DNA from: Takakia lepidozioides
Taxonomy: Eukaryota; Streptophyta; Takakiopsida; Takakiales; Takakiaceae
Direction: 5' to 3'
Length of the DNA stretch: 64,000 nt
NCBI GenBank assembly: GCA_030704615.1
Contig: CM060734.1
Coordinates: 1,798,001-1,862,000, forward strand
Both the position numbers and the translations under genes were made by a program. The notes under the pieces are model-generated. The model did not search any database. It had not been told where the DNA came from and saw nothing but the letters and a program-made list of their open reading frames with translations. Shown here piece by piece: positions 22,816 through 34,079 of the stretch (positions are counted from its first letter, which is position 1; each line of letters begins with the position of its first letter).

Positions 22816-22900
22816 TGTGGCAGACTACTTTATTGTGCATATATGTGTGGTGTGGTTTGGACAACGATGTAGTTATATAGCGATACGTATGCGCACGACA
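22816..22900 (+). repeat. Element A rB, copy 2 (3' terminus)
   Basis: Second copy of the 85-base rB. It ends GCGCACGACA and is followed by ACAA, which also precedes the 5' end of the element. No element sequence follows. Confidence 0.88.
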
Positions 22901-22904
22901 ACAA

Positions 22905-23339
22905 AATCATTTGCCTCCCCATCGACGCGCTCAGCCCTCAACCCATTCGAGAATTTAAATGAATTTGAAGCCAATAATTAGGTTAACACTGCCTTTCATT
23001 GGGGATTTCTGCCACGTATCGATTTTTTTTTTTTTTTTTTTTGGGCTGAATTTTGTTCTACGGCTTCAAATCTCCCACCGCTACATCCCTGCCAAAATTT
23101 GGACCAATACACATGATAAAAAAAAAATGTTGTCTTCACTCATTATTGCAGAACTCTCTGTGAAGAGTGCATGAAGTAAAACACAAAATCAAGTTTGGAG
23201 TGCAAACCACAGGGAAGAAATTGTGGTTCCCCGGTCCCAAATGAATTTGGTTCCCTCCCAAATTTGGCACGCACAGTGCATATGGAGTCATTACACATAT
23301 GGTTCAGAAACGGAATGAAAAAAAATTCATGAGCACGCG
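22905..23339. other. Non-coding flank with poly(T)
   Basis: Contains a T run at about 23022-23042. No gene or element end is recognised apart from the boundary with element A. Confidence 0.5.
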
Positions 23340-23770
23340 AAACGCAGTCCAACAAGTCCCAGAGTAATATCAAATCCAACGGAATTCATTCAATGGGTGA
23401 ACGGATGGTTGCCCATCCAAATCATTTTTGTTTGCTTTCAAACTTTGCCAGTATGTTCGAGAAACCCTCTTACAGGTCCCGTACTAATATAGATCAATCG
23501 AAATTCATTCGATTTGGCTCAACGGATGGTTGCCCATCAAAATGATTTCCGTTCGCTTTGAGACTTGGCCAGTATGTTCAATATAAACCATCTAAGAGGT
23601 CCCAGAGTAATATGAGAATGAAACGAAATTCGTTCAATGGGCCCAACGGATGGTTTGCCCATCCAAAATGAGTTTTTGTTCGCTTCGAGACTTGGCCAGC
23701 CGCCTGTTCAACCGTACCATCTGACAGGTCCCAGAGCAATAAGAGAATCGAAATCGAATTATTTTTTTGT
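23340..23770. repeat. ~118-bp tandem satellite, second block
   Basis: Four diverged units with the same key phrases as 10740-11190 (GGATGGTTGCCCATC, AGTATGTTCAA, GGTCCCAGAG). Units three and four correspond specifically to units three and four of the first block. Confidence 0.75.
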
Positions 23771-24204
23771 GCTTCTTTCGAGAACTTTTGTGGTATGTTT
23801 CGTCATACGTAGATAGATCATAGAATTTTGCGAAATGATTATGAAATACGCAGGGACTAGACAAAATTTTTGTTTTTTGGAAAGACGAACCATTTCGTAA
23901 CTCGTTATAACTTATTGGTTTACGTTAAATTTTCCTTAGAATCTCCAAACTTTCGGAGTTCATTGCAGATACCCACATAAACGTCATGACAAAATATGAT
24001 TCAAGCCATTGACGCCACAAGAAAAGCAAAGATGACGCTTGAATGGATTATGCCCTTTATTGCGGAGAAGAATATCCATAACATTAAATCTTAAACTAAC
24101 TACTCTAAATAACTATTAAAAACTTAAAACTGCCCCAACAAGAGAAGATTCAATACGAGGAGGTCGGAAACGAAGATGTCCAGTCACAGTAGGGACCATG
24201 CGGC
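23771..24204. other. Non-coding AT-rich stretch
   Basis: No gene is visible. It borders the protease-coding start of gypsy relic E and may be decayed sequence of that element. Confidence 0.45.
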
Positions 24205-26280
24205 TTGGACACCACAAATTCTTTTACCAAAAAAATGTCTCTTTCTACCTCCAGACCCTGCAACCTTGCTTTCACAGTTCCAATAAAAATCAGAGTGCAA
24301 AATCGAGATATCTCTGTAGAAACACTTTTGGACTCAGGGGCTTCAACATGTTTTATTGACAAAAACTTTGCGAAGCAATACAATTTAACGCTCGTAAAGA
24401 ATAAACTCTCGGCCCCGTTGAAGTCATCGATGGACCGACCGTTAGCATCAGGAAATGTTGACCATGAAACTTGACCACTTGAAGTGAAGCTTGAAGATCA
24501 AGCATCACGTATTGTTTTGAACATCATCCAGTCTGCAACGAATCTTGTGATCCTTGGACTTCCCTAGTTCGTACTTCACAATCCTGACATCGACTGGCAA
24601 TCGCGAAAAATTTCTAAAAGACAAAAATGTAGAAATATCAAAGGTATTCAACCCATGTTCCTTGGAGCTAGAGCTTTCGTGAGAGCTACCAAAAATGATG
24701 CGGCATTTGCAGTTTATGCGACTCTGATCAAGACCACAACAGACAAAGGTACTTCGACATTACCCACTCAATATCAAGCTTTCAATGATGTCTTCGAGAA
24801 GAAAAATGCAGACATATTGCCAGAACATCGACCTTATGACTGTGCAATTGAGTTACAATAAGGAGCCCAACCACCTTTCGGCCCAATCTATAACTTATCC
24901 CAGACGGAGTTGGCTGCATTACGTGAGTACATTGATGAAAATTTGTCGAAGAAATTCATCCGACATTCAAAATCACCTGCGGGGGCGCCTATCTTGTTTG
25001 TGAAAAAGAAGGATGGATTATTACGTATGTGTGTGGACTATTGCGGTCTCAACAAAGTCACAATTAAGAATCGTTATCCGTTGCCGCTGATTTCTGGGCT
25101 TCTCGACCAAGTGGAACGAGCGAAGATTTTCACCAAAATTGACTTGAGATGAGCTTATAACCTTGTACGGACAAAAGAAGGAGACGAATGGAAAAGAACT
25201 TTTTCGAACAATGTATGGACATTTTGAGTACATGTTATGCCCTTTTGGTCTTACAAATGCTCTAGCAATTTTCCAACATATGATGAATGACATCTTTCGA
25301 GAATTCTTAGATGATTTTGTAGTCATCTATTTAGACGACATTTTGATATTTTCACAGAATGAAGAAGAACATGGCCGCCATGTACGCCTTGTCCTTGATA
25401 AATTAAGAGAAAGATGACTATATGCCAAGTTGGAAAAATGTCTTTTCCATCAATCTGAGGGCGAATTTATGGGCTACATTATTTCCAACAAAGACGTCTT
25501 TATGGATCAGAAGAAAATACAAACCGTCATCGAGTGGATTAAACCAACTTCGGTCCGAGATGTACAATGTTTTCTGGGATTTGCAAATTTCTATAGAATC
25601 TTCATCAAGGACTACTCCAAAATTGCTGCACCATTGACACAACTCACAAGGAAGGACAAATTTGTATGGGACGAGAAGGCTGACCAAGCATTTGAAAAGC
25701 TGAAGCAGACATTTACAACGGCTCCAATACTGGTACATGCAAACCCATCTAAACCATTCTTTTTGGAAGCAGATGCATCGGACTTTGCACTTGGCGCGGT
25801 ACTCTCTCAATACGGTACATATGGCTGACTTCACCCTGTTGGTTTTCATTCTCGCAAATTTTCCGTTGCAGAGATCAATTATGAAATCCATGACAAAGAA
25901 CTTTTAGCGATTATCAATGCTTTTGAGGAGTGACGTCATGTATTTGAGGGAGCTAAATATCAGGTCATTGTCTATACTGATCACAAAAACCTCGAGTATT
26001 TTATGAGTGCTCGTGTTTTGAATCGACGTCAAGCGAGATGGAGTATGTCACTAATAATGTTTGATTTTGTTATTACTTACCGTCCCGGACATCTTCAAGG
26101 AAAACCAGATGCTCTTTCTCGACGATCGTATTTTGCGCCGAAAGAAGGGGATGCAGTTTTTGACCAACAAAAATCCATCATCTTGAAATCAGCAAATCTC
26201 CAATTGAATATGCTATACATGTCCACCTATGACAATGCAGAGATCATAAAGGAGATTCAGGAAGCACTGAAAAACAAGAA
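24205..26280 (+). mobile_element. Gypsy relic E (protease, RT, RNase H)
   Basis: A Ty3/gypsy pol of a different lineage from A-D and without a methyltransferase. Protease: VETLLDSGASTCFIDKNFA (D-S-G-A intact). [57 protein letters not shown] (YLDD). RNase [45 protein letters not shown]. About seven in-frame stops and one frameshift (near 25.20 kb) break it. gag is absent, and integrase is cut off at about 26.28 kb where element B sequence begins. The stops sit where Trp, Arg, Gly or Glu codons are usual, as expected from point decay. Confidence 0.9.
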
Positions 26281-28366
26281 AGGAAGGAAGGGGCTGGTTT
26301 CCCTGTAGGGCATGTGGAGCATGCTTTCAGCCTGCTGAAGCTTGTATTTTCAGGTTTGTGGGTGCAAGAAATGAAGCAAAGGAGCTGATTCTCTTTTGGT
26401 GAGAGTGGGGCATGTGTGGAGCATGCCTTCAGCCCATTGAGGCTCTTGTTTTCAAGCTTTAGAGAGCTAGAATGGAAGGTCTAGGGCTGGTTTCCACTTG
26501 GAGTGAAAGAAAAGCACTTGTAGGGCCTATGTGAGTTGGGGTTTCAACTTCAAGCTTGAAGGGAGCGCAACTCTTGAAGCAGCAGGTGTAGGGGGCTGGA
26601 ATAGGCTCTAAGACAGATGTTATGGCCAAGGAGAGTGCTTGAATGAGTGCTCACAAGAGCTGGGAACCAGCAGGGCTTGGTTGTTTGCCATTGAGTTTAG
26701 TGGCGTGTTTGGGGAGGCTAAGTGAGAAAGAAGGCTTGGTTTGTGGCAACCACCTCATGGCTTAGGGCTACTATGGTGGTGTGTGGGAGCCGAAAGAGCA
26801 AGAATACCTTGCTGATTTCCTCACAGCCACCATAGCTCGGTGGAAAGAAGCCTAGAGTCCAAGAGACACAAACCCTAGCTTGGCGTGGCTAAACCCCTTG
26901 GAGAAATGGCTAAACTGCCAGAGCGGCCATGGATGGGGCTGTGACGGCTGTGGGGCTGTGACAGGCTGTGCCTGGCCTTGGGGCTGTGTGTGACATGGGC
27001 TGTGACAGGCTGTGCCCATGGCCTTTGGGTGTGATGGGCTGTGAGGGCTGTGTTGCCTGAGGCCTGTGGGGCTGTGACAGGCTGTGAGCTGTGACGGGTT
27101 GTGCGGGGCTGTGACAGGCTGTGCCCAGTGGCCTGTGGGCTGTGACGGGCTGTACGGGCTGTGACAGGCTGTGCTGGCCTTTGGGGCTGTGATGGGGTGT
27201 GAGGGCTGTGACAGGCCGTGCCTGAGGCCTGATGTGGGCTAAGAAAGGGGCTGTGATGTGGGCCCTGTGCCCATGGCCTTTGGGCTGTGAAGGCCTTTGG
27301 GGCTGTGAGGGGCTGTTGTGAGGGCTGTGAGGGCTGTGACAGGCTGTGCCTGGCCTGTGGGGCTGTGACGGGCTGTGCGAGGCTGTGACAGGCTGTGAGC
27401 TTGACTGTGACAGGCTGTGGTGGCCTGTGGGACTGTGACGGCTGTGACCAGTGAGCTGTGTGGGCCTGTGCTGGTCTGTGGTGGCCCGTGTTGACCTGTG
27501 GACGGCCTGTGCTGACTCGTGGAGGCACTGGTGGACTGCCTAAGGACTGGCATGTGGTCTGGAAGGCCGAATTTTGAAGCTCGTGGAGGGCGGTTTGAGG
27601 AGTATCTTCATGATATTCCCATGGTCATGCAGGAGAGAGTGTTGGGATGAGGGCATGCTGGGGTTAGGCATTGCTTTAGCTTCTCTTCCTCGTAGTTTCC
27701 ACCCTCTCATTAGGCCAAGACCTTTCCGTAGGTGGAGGCAAGAGTCAGTCCGGGTTTGGGCTGGGGTGTCCTGGAGCAACACCGTGGAGTTGTTTTTGGT
27801 GTGGGGGAGTTGTCGTTGATTTCTTGTGTTGGATCCCCTCCATACCTGCATGCTTGACTGTGCGCCATGCTAGTTTTGTGTGGGCGCTTGTTTTTATAGG
27901 TGATTGGTCCGGATTTGATCACCGGCCAGTCCTAGAGCATGCTGTCGATGGTGAGGCTGGGGTGATGACCAGCCAGACCATCATTGTTTCTCCTGTGGTG
28001 AGGTTGGAGGTGATGACCAGCCAACCATAGGAGTGCTTGCGGTGGATGCAGGTACAGGTGTAGGCTATGTTAGGAACTTAGTATTCCAAACCATAAGCCG
28101 CAACAGGTTCTCTACCCGGTTACCTTGTGAGAGGGGTTTAGGGACATGTTCATGACCGGTTGAGTGTCAACACGGAGGTGCCACTAGTTGCTGGGGACAG
28201 TGCCGGTTCGAGCACTAGCGATACTAGTGGGTACACGAGACGAGGTGTGCGGTTTAGGCCACCTTCACCTCCTGTGTCTTCCACGGAAGGTTCTGATTCG
28301 GATTGTGAATCAGGAGGACTCATACCGGCGGTGCAAGTTGTTTCTTTGCCATTGTTGTGGGACACA
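26281..28366 (+). other. Element B leader
   Basis: The first ~1.2 kb resembles the element C leader only in patches (for example CCATAGCTCGG near 26.83 and 39.90 kb). From about 27545 it matches C closely (CTCGTGGAGGGCGGTTTGAGGA) and from about 27715 also A and D. It includes the minisatellite at 26930-27545. Accessory ORF1 of A and D is absent. Confidence 0.5.
26930..27545. repeat. GGCTGTGACAGGCTGTG minisatellite
   Basis: About 600 bases built of variants of GGCTGTGACAGGCTGTG and GGCCTGTGGGGCTGTGA, with irregular higher-order spacing. It creates long spurious minus-strand frames rich in HSPQ/TARHSL. Not present in element C at the same place. Confidence 0.9.
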
Positions 28367-29560
28367 ATGGAGGAGATGTATGGAGCTACCAAGGGGCCAC
28401 GAAGGTACTCTGGGGCGGTGGGCACCATCGAGTTGGATGATTTTATCCAAGAGTTTGATAGTTGGTGTGATTTGCAGCAAATGCGCAATCCACAACTATT
28501 TACGCCTTCATGGCATGGAAGGGCTGTTTCAGCACCTTGAGGGGCCGCCTATGGATGATTACCATGAGTTCAGGCGGGGGCATGAGGTTGAGATCGAGGA
28601 GTGGAGGATGTACTGGTCACCCGACTATGTCTCCATCACTAGGGGCACTAGAGCCACGAGGGCAGTGGCTACACCTGCCGCTGCACCGGCAGCTTCAGCA
28701 AGTAGCAGGGTGGGACTGGTGGTACAGTAGCTACGACGTCCACCCAAGCCACTACCGCACCAGCACTAGCACCCGTGCCTGCCTTCAACCCTGTTGTGGA
28801 GTTCTTCGAAGAGTTGAGAGGGAACTACCAAGGGGTGAGGACAGAGAAGTTGCGGAGCTTGCAAGAGTTCCAACGGAAGCCGACCGAGAGCTTGAGGAGG
28901 CTTTCACTCGCATGAGGCGCTTGATAAATGTAACCCAAGGGGTTACGGAAGCTCAGGCAGTCCAATTCTGGTATGGGATATTGGACAAGGAGCTGAGGAG
29001 AAGGGTGCGGGATGCAACTCTCCTACAAGCGGCCCAACCCACCTTAGCAAATGTGTTTTTGCTGGCAGCGGATAGAGCTCAACATGGTGGAGGAACGAGT
29101 GGTCATGGTGGGATTTGCTAAGGAGACACCACGGGGTAGTGGTGCTCCTAGCCAACCACTACCTCAACGTGCTCAAGGCAACAAGGGGGCTCAGGTGAAG
29201 CTCAGGGAAGGGCAGAGAGGACCTCAGATGCAGGGGTCTCTCCCTTCATTTGCTGGCCAACAACGGGCGGATGTGGTGTGCTGGACATGTGGAGGACCCC
29301 ATGTCAAGAAGGATTGCCCAGAGGGAGGCAAAGGGCGGCACATGCACAGCCTGCACAGTTGCAGTGTGGGCATTGTGGCAAGCACGGCATGGAGAGGCCC
29401 AGTGTTATGGTTTGCATCCTGAGTTGCGCCCAGCCAGTTCCAAGGGAACAATGGTGGCCGGGGGCGAGGTGGAGCAGCCCAGAGAGGACGAGGTGGCCAG
29501 CCACGAGGTGCAGGCCAAGGGCAAGCTCAACGTGGCCAAGGACGCGGAGGTCAGGGTTTG
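28160..29560 (+). pseudogene. Element B gag
   Basis: The conserved ATG of MEEMYGATKG is at 28367. The frame upstream is open from about 28160, so an N-terminal extension (TRRGVRFRPPSPPVSS) is possible. Capsid motifs as in A; the first knuckle CWTCGGPHVKKDC is at 29279-29317 and a second, damaged by a one-base loss, is near 29361. Frame changes at about 28.50, 28.72 and 29.1 kb. An Arg/Gly-rich tail follows the knuckles. Confidence 0.83.
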
Positions 29561-30289
29561 ACCAAGGCATGGCCAACCGGCTTCAGCAGCTAGAGCAGAG
29601 GCTCGCTGCCATGGCTACAGCTCAGGTGGTACCGGCTCTAAGGCCGGATGGTCCACCTCCTGCTCCTGAGGGAGGAGATATGGGAGGCATGGGATTCATG
29701 TGTGGAGCAGCACTACCACTAGTGCAGGTGGAGTCTGCTGCAGCCGTGACTCGAGGAGCAGCACGAGTTCCTGAGCCACGAGGTGCAGAGGTGGAGTTGG
29801 ATCCACAGCGTGGGGAGGCAAGCCGTCAGGCTAGGCTTCCTCAGTCATTCACATTGGCGGAGACAGTGTCGACGCCATCCATGGCACCTAGTTCTCGCCC
29901 GACTGTTACCGAGGCGGAGGTTACTATGCCATTGGGGAGAGCTACACGGGTAGCACCACTACCTAGTGTTGCCAAGGCTACGGCAGCTAGTGTGCTGCTA
30001 GGAGCGGCCACATCTGTGTGCCAGGCTCCATTGTTCTCGGCTACCATGATTGCGACGCCGGGGGTAAGACCAGCTGAGGTGTTCAGGCTGGCAGCTACAC
30101 TCTGTGAGAGTGGGGAGGTTACTTCATCTTCTGCGGAGATAGTGGGAGGTGTAGTGCCGGAGGGATCCTCGGATTTGAGGGTCAAGACTGCCACGGCGGC
30201 GCCATGGCAAGCTGCAGCTGCCAGGTTGATGGAGCTGCCAGCTAGGCCAGCCATTGAGCGCGCCATGGTGACACCTGGAGTTGTCATGT

Positions 30290-30790
30290 TAGACAACCAG
30301 GATGGCATTTTCTGTTTGAGTGGACCGGCAGGCAAGAGGTACCGGCCACTGCGGGTCTTGTTGGACTCGGAGCTCAGCCATTGATGCTGGGCAGAGCTGC
30401 TATTGCAGGCTTGGGCCTCACGGAGGCGGATATGGAGCCTTGTCCTTTCCAGATACAGACGTCTCTGGGAGGATCGGAGCAGGCTCGGGGCATGACACGG
30501 CGTGAGTTGGCTATCAGACTACGGCCGGATCACCCTACAGATGGCTCAGTGATGCGAGCCAAGGCCATTGTGACAGACGCAGTCTCATACGATGTCCTGG
30601 TTGGTGGGGCAGTGTTGTACCCCATGGGCTTCACCCTGGATTTTTGGGAGGAGTCAGCTTCCTATAGGCCTGCATGGCAGTCAGGGGAGGGCCGGCGTGT
30701 GCAGCTCCCTGTGACGTTCATAGGAGGAGTTGCGGTTGCCCAGCGAGGCAAGATGCCGACACTAGCAGCATTCACAGCGGCAGTGAGTTG
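30290..30790 (+). pseudogene. Element B aspartic protease, frameshifted at the active site
   Basis: GIFCLSGPAGKRYRPLRVLLDS, then a one-base loss inside the D-S-G-A codons (GACTCGGAGC where C has GAATCGGGAGC) throws the frame at ~30370. The rest continues in another frame: MLGRAAIAGLGLTEADMEP, MTRRELAIRLRPD, VSYDVLVGGAVLYPMGF. From 30381 this second frame runs without a break through the first half of the methyltransferase, so protease and methyltransferase belong to one polyprotein. Confidence 0.82.
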
Positions 30791-31059
30791 GCCTAGAGAG
30801 TTGCTTGAGGGCAATGCTCATTCAGAGGATGTACCACCTCCGGGAGAGCAGGATGACATGTATGGTATGGCGGAGTTGCCTACCATGGTTGCTCAGACTC
30901 CATTGTGGGGCACGAGCAAGGATTTGCAGCGGGATGCTGATCGACGGGTGCAACAAGCCTGGGTGGAGGCTTTTGTACCGTCAGGAGAGGAGGAGAGTGT
31001 GGGGATTGCACCAGGACCACCTCAATTGTCTCCATTGGACACCACACCTATTGTGTGGC

Positions 31060-32096
31060 AGTATCCGGATGAAGGCATTTGTCTTCTGGACTTGTTTGGC
31101 GGGATCAGCACCGGATTGGCTGCTGTGTTACAGGCAGGTGTACGAGTTCGGCGTTACCTGTATGTGGAGAGGGATGAGACTGCACGCGTTTCACTTCGCC
31201 ATGTTGCTCAGTTGGTGCAGCGGTACCCTGAGTTGTTGTCGGTGTCTGCAATTCGTGGATATCAGCAGGCCTTGCCAGCAGACATTTCGTTGCTGGGGGC
31301 GCAGGATTTGGAGCGGGTTGGCTCCATTGATCTGGTAGTGGCAGGTTGGCCCTGCCAAGGGCATTCATCAGCCGGGCATGGCAATGGATTGCGAGACTCG
31401 AGGTCGGGTCTGTTTTGGGAGATGGTGCGGTTTTGCGCCACTTGCAGCTTCATCAAGCTGTATCTCCAGCATACATCTTGGAGAATGTGCCACTGATGGG
31501 CGATTCTCGGGCCAGGTGATGGCCAGTGTGCATCAAGTCCGGTCGTGGCTTGGGTCAGCAGTGTTGCTAGATGCAGCTACAGTGGGGTCACGGGCTCATC
31601 GTCCACGGCTATGGTGGACTAACTGATGCCACCCGCACTGCTCAAGCGTGCATTTGATGGGGTGCAGCGGCCAGCACATCTCACAGTGGATAACATTCTG
31701 GACACAGGGAGGCAGTCTCAGCGTGTGAGACACGATGACCGTTCGCCTTTGGCAGTGGTCAACAAGGTGGGTCAACCACGAGCAGCATTACCTACACTGC
31801 TCAGCTTCCCAGGATCGCATGCTTTCCGGGATAGTGGACCTGGCCTCCTGTGGGATGCTCAGTTGCAGCAGTTAGTGGAGCCTAATGCTGACGAGCGTGA
31901 GCGGGCAATGGGTTTTACCACTGGTACCACGGCGGTGTCGTCTCTTTCTGAGGCATCACGTCGTCAAGTGTTGGGGCAAGCAATGGATCTCAATTGCTTG
32001 ACCTGGATTATCAGCTTGGCTCTGGCTGAGCAACGCAGAGTGCGGAGTACACTTCCCTCAATGGTCTCTCTGCTACCGAGACGGTACAGGCAGTGA
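31060..32096 (+). pseudogene. Element B C5 cytosine DNA methyltransferase (best copy in window)
   Basis: About 345 residues between protease and RT. Motif I: CLLDLFGGISTGLAAVL (31080-31130), the AdoMet-binding loop. Motif II-like acidic step: YLYVERDE. Motif IV: VVAGWPCQGHSSAGHG, catalytic Cys codon 31353-31355. Motif VI: YILENVP (about 31475). Motif VIII-like: SRAHRPRLWWTN (31588-31623). C-terminal motifs: LVEPNADERERAMGFTTGTT and RRQVLGQAMDLNCLTWII (to ~32010). Motifs run in canonical order, unlike plant DRM enzymes. Two frame changes (about 31435 and 31622) break it; all key residues listed are present. In an active element it would methylate cytosine in DNA; target and role are unknown. 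Confidence 0.88.
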
Positions 32097-32439
32097 GTGG
32101 GGGCGAGCATGTGAGGACCACGGGGTGCATGCATCCATGGCACACGTGGGAGGTGCTCGAGGTTCAGAGGGAGTTGGCAGCCAAGGCGGCTGTGATGGAT
32201 GAGGTTGGGGATTCTTCTCGGGTTGAGGAGGTCCTCAAGGATGAGATGATGGGGCAGGATGAGGCCTTGTCATTGACTGAGCAGGCAGGGAGTACTGCTC
32301 AAGAGGTTGCAACATAGCAACCACGGACGCGTCCTCTACCTCTAAGCCCACTGGACTTAAGGTTGCAGTTACGGAGGACAATTGGGAGCCTGACATTGGA
32401 CCCATTGTCACCGGAGGAGAGAGACGACGTATACGGCGG

Positions 32440-33800
32440 TTCCTGAGGGCTTACAGGAATTGCTTTGCCTTCAGTTTGAAGGACTTGGGAGCACTGAAGG
32501 GTCAAGAGATCCGTATTGAGTTGGCCACTGACACGCCAATCTTTCGGAGACCCTATAGATACAGTGACATGGAGAGGTCTTTGATTCAGATGAGGACTCA
32601 AGATCTCTGGGAGGCAGGTTTGGTGGAGCTCTCTGGTGGAGAGTATGCTTCAGCCACAGTGATGCCAGCCAAGAAGGATGTCTATGGCAATTGGACGGAG
32701 AGACGTATGTGCGTGATTACCGGCCTGTAAATCGTCAGACCAAGTCCGATAAGTATGCCATGCCAACACCAGAGGAGATCTTTGATGCCATCGGGCATGC
32801 TAAGGCCTTTAGCACTTTGGATTTACGATCCGGATATCACCAGTTGCCAATCAAGGAGGCGGACAAGCAGAAGACGGCATTCTGGGGGATCAATGAGCAC
32901 GGCAAGGATTGCCTATATCAGTGGCGGTTCTTACCATTTGGGCTTAAGAATGCTCCTGCAGAGTTTCAGAGAGTCATGGATAGGATTCTAGCAGGGGTGG
33001 ACTTTGCTCGGTGCTACATAGATGACATCATCATCTTTAGTGTTACGATGGAGGAGCATGAGAGACACCTTCAGGTGGTATTGGAGCGCTTGAGAGCGCA
33101 CGGATTGAAGTTGCATCCGGGGAAGTGCAAGTTTTTCCACAACCAGATTGAGTATCTGGGTCACATGATATATCCTGGAGGATTGGGGGTACAGCAGACT
33201 AAGGTAGAGGCCATTGCACAAATTCCACGCCCCACGGATGTGAGCCGAGTTCGAGCTTTCATGGGGTTGGCAAACTATTATAGACGGTTTGTCAAGGGAT
33301 TTAGTACCATTGCAAAGGCTCTAACCAAGCTGACCAAGGTGGACCAGGAGTGGCAGTGGGAAGATGAGCAGGAACGAGCTTTTCAAGAGCTCAAGGCGAG
33401 GTTGACCTCGGCGCCTATCTGAGACGACCTATCAGGGGGCGTCCCTTTCAGCTGCATACGGATTGGAGCATGCTGGGGCTTGGAGCGGTGCTCACACAGG
33501 TGGATGATGAGGGAAGAGAGTTCGTAGTGGCTTATGCTAGCCGCTCGAACAACGCTGCAGAGGCTAAGTACAGCTCATATGAGGGAGAGTGCTTAGCTGC
33601 AGTGTGGGCCGTGGCACACTTCAGGTGCTATCTATACGGCAATCTTTTCACCCTTGTCACGGATCACCAGCCACTCAAGTGGTTGATGGAGTCAGACAAG
33701 CTTACGGGGAAGCTTGCACGGTGGGCACTTATACTCCAGGAGAACTTTCAGGTTGTGCATCGACCGGGTTTGGTCAATCGGGATGCGGATGGATTGAGTC
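32440..33800 (+). pseudogene. Element B reverse transcriptase and RNase H
   Basis: RT: FSLKDLGALKGQEIRIELA, FRRPYRYSDMERSLIQM, YRPVNRQTKSDKYAMPTPEE, STLDLRSGYHQLPIKEAD, LPFGLKNAPAEFQRVMD, CYIDDIIIF (YIDD at 33015-33026) and FMGLANYYRRFVKGFS. A one-base loss after RRMC (~32712) and another at 33420 separate the frames. RNase H: MLGLGAVLTQ, YASRSNNAAEAKYSSYEGE, LVTDHQPLKWLME, VVHRPGLVNRDADGLSR. The 243-residue frame 32691-33422 is the longest intact RT stretch in the window. Confidence 0.93.
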
Positions 33801-34079
33801 GCAATCCATGCATGAGCCAGCAGGATGACACTGGAGCTCGGTGGCATGGTGAGACGGACGAGGATGGTGCCGGGATGGCACGCATCTGCATTTTTGTGTA
33901 TCTTGGCATCGGGAGGTCAGGTTGGACCTACAAGGGATGACTGTAGACGGAGTGTCTGAGGACCCTGAGGCTAGTGATGAGCTAGGTGGTGCCAGAGATA
34001 TACATGAGGATTCGGCTGTGTTGGACTACCTCCGCACGGGAGACACGGCAGCCATTGTGACTGCCAGGGAGAGGGATCG

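Larger units (their letters stand above)
11311..22900 (+). mobile_element. Element A: Ty3/gypsy-type element with methyltransferase, PHD finger and split direct repeats
   Basis: An 11.6-kb element in plus orientation. The layout is: rA repeat (11311-11633), variable leader, accessory ORF1 (13526), gag (15014), protease, C5 methyltransferase, reverse transcriptase, RNase H, integrase, PHD finger, polypurine tract, rB (22370-22454), rA (22457-22815), rB (22816-22900). It starts TGTC and ends GACA, and is flanked on both sides by the 4-base sequence ACAA (11307-11310 and 22901-22904), a candidate target duplication. All coding parts are damaged. It lies between two blocks of the same satellite. 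The domain calls are seen directly; the reading of the ends as split direct repeats is an interpretation of the repeat order. Confidence 0.85.

Noticed and set aside
22370-22900. rB-rA-rB as a small independent element inserted at the 3' end of A
   Set aside because: The same order with diverged sequences recurs in B, the polypurine tract abuts the first rB, and the A termini plus ACAA flanks need the outer rB as the element end.
11311-22900. Tyrosine-recombinase (DIRS/PAT/Ngaro) identity suggested by split repeats
   Set aside because: No tyrosine recombinase motif (R...HxxR...Y) was found, whereas HHCC zinc region and DDE integrase motifs are clear.
26875-27553. Long minus-strand frames (217 and 104 codons) in the element B leader
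   Set aside because: They are produced by the GGCTGTGACAGG minisatellite, which lacks stops in that reading; the peptide is a repeat of HS/TA/QP with no protein character.
31060-32096. Bacterial restriction-modification gene or contamination
   Set aside because: The methyltransferase is in frame with a retroelement protease, followed by gypsy RT and integrase, and occurs in three related elements.
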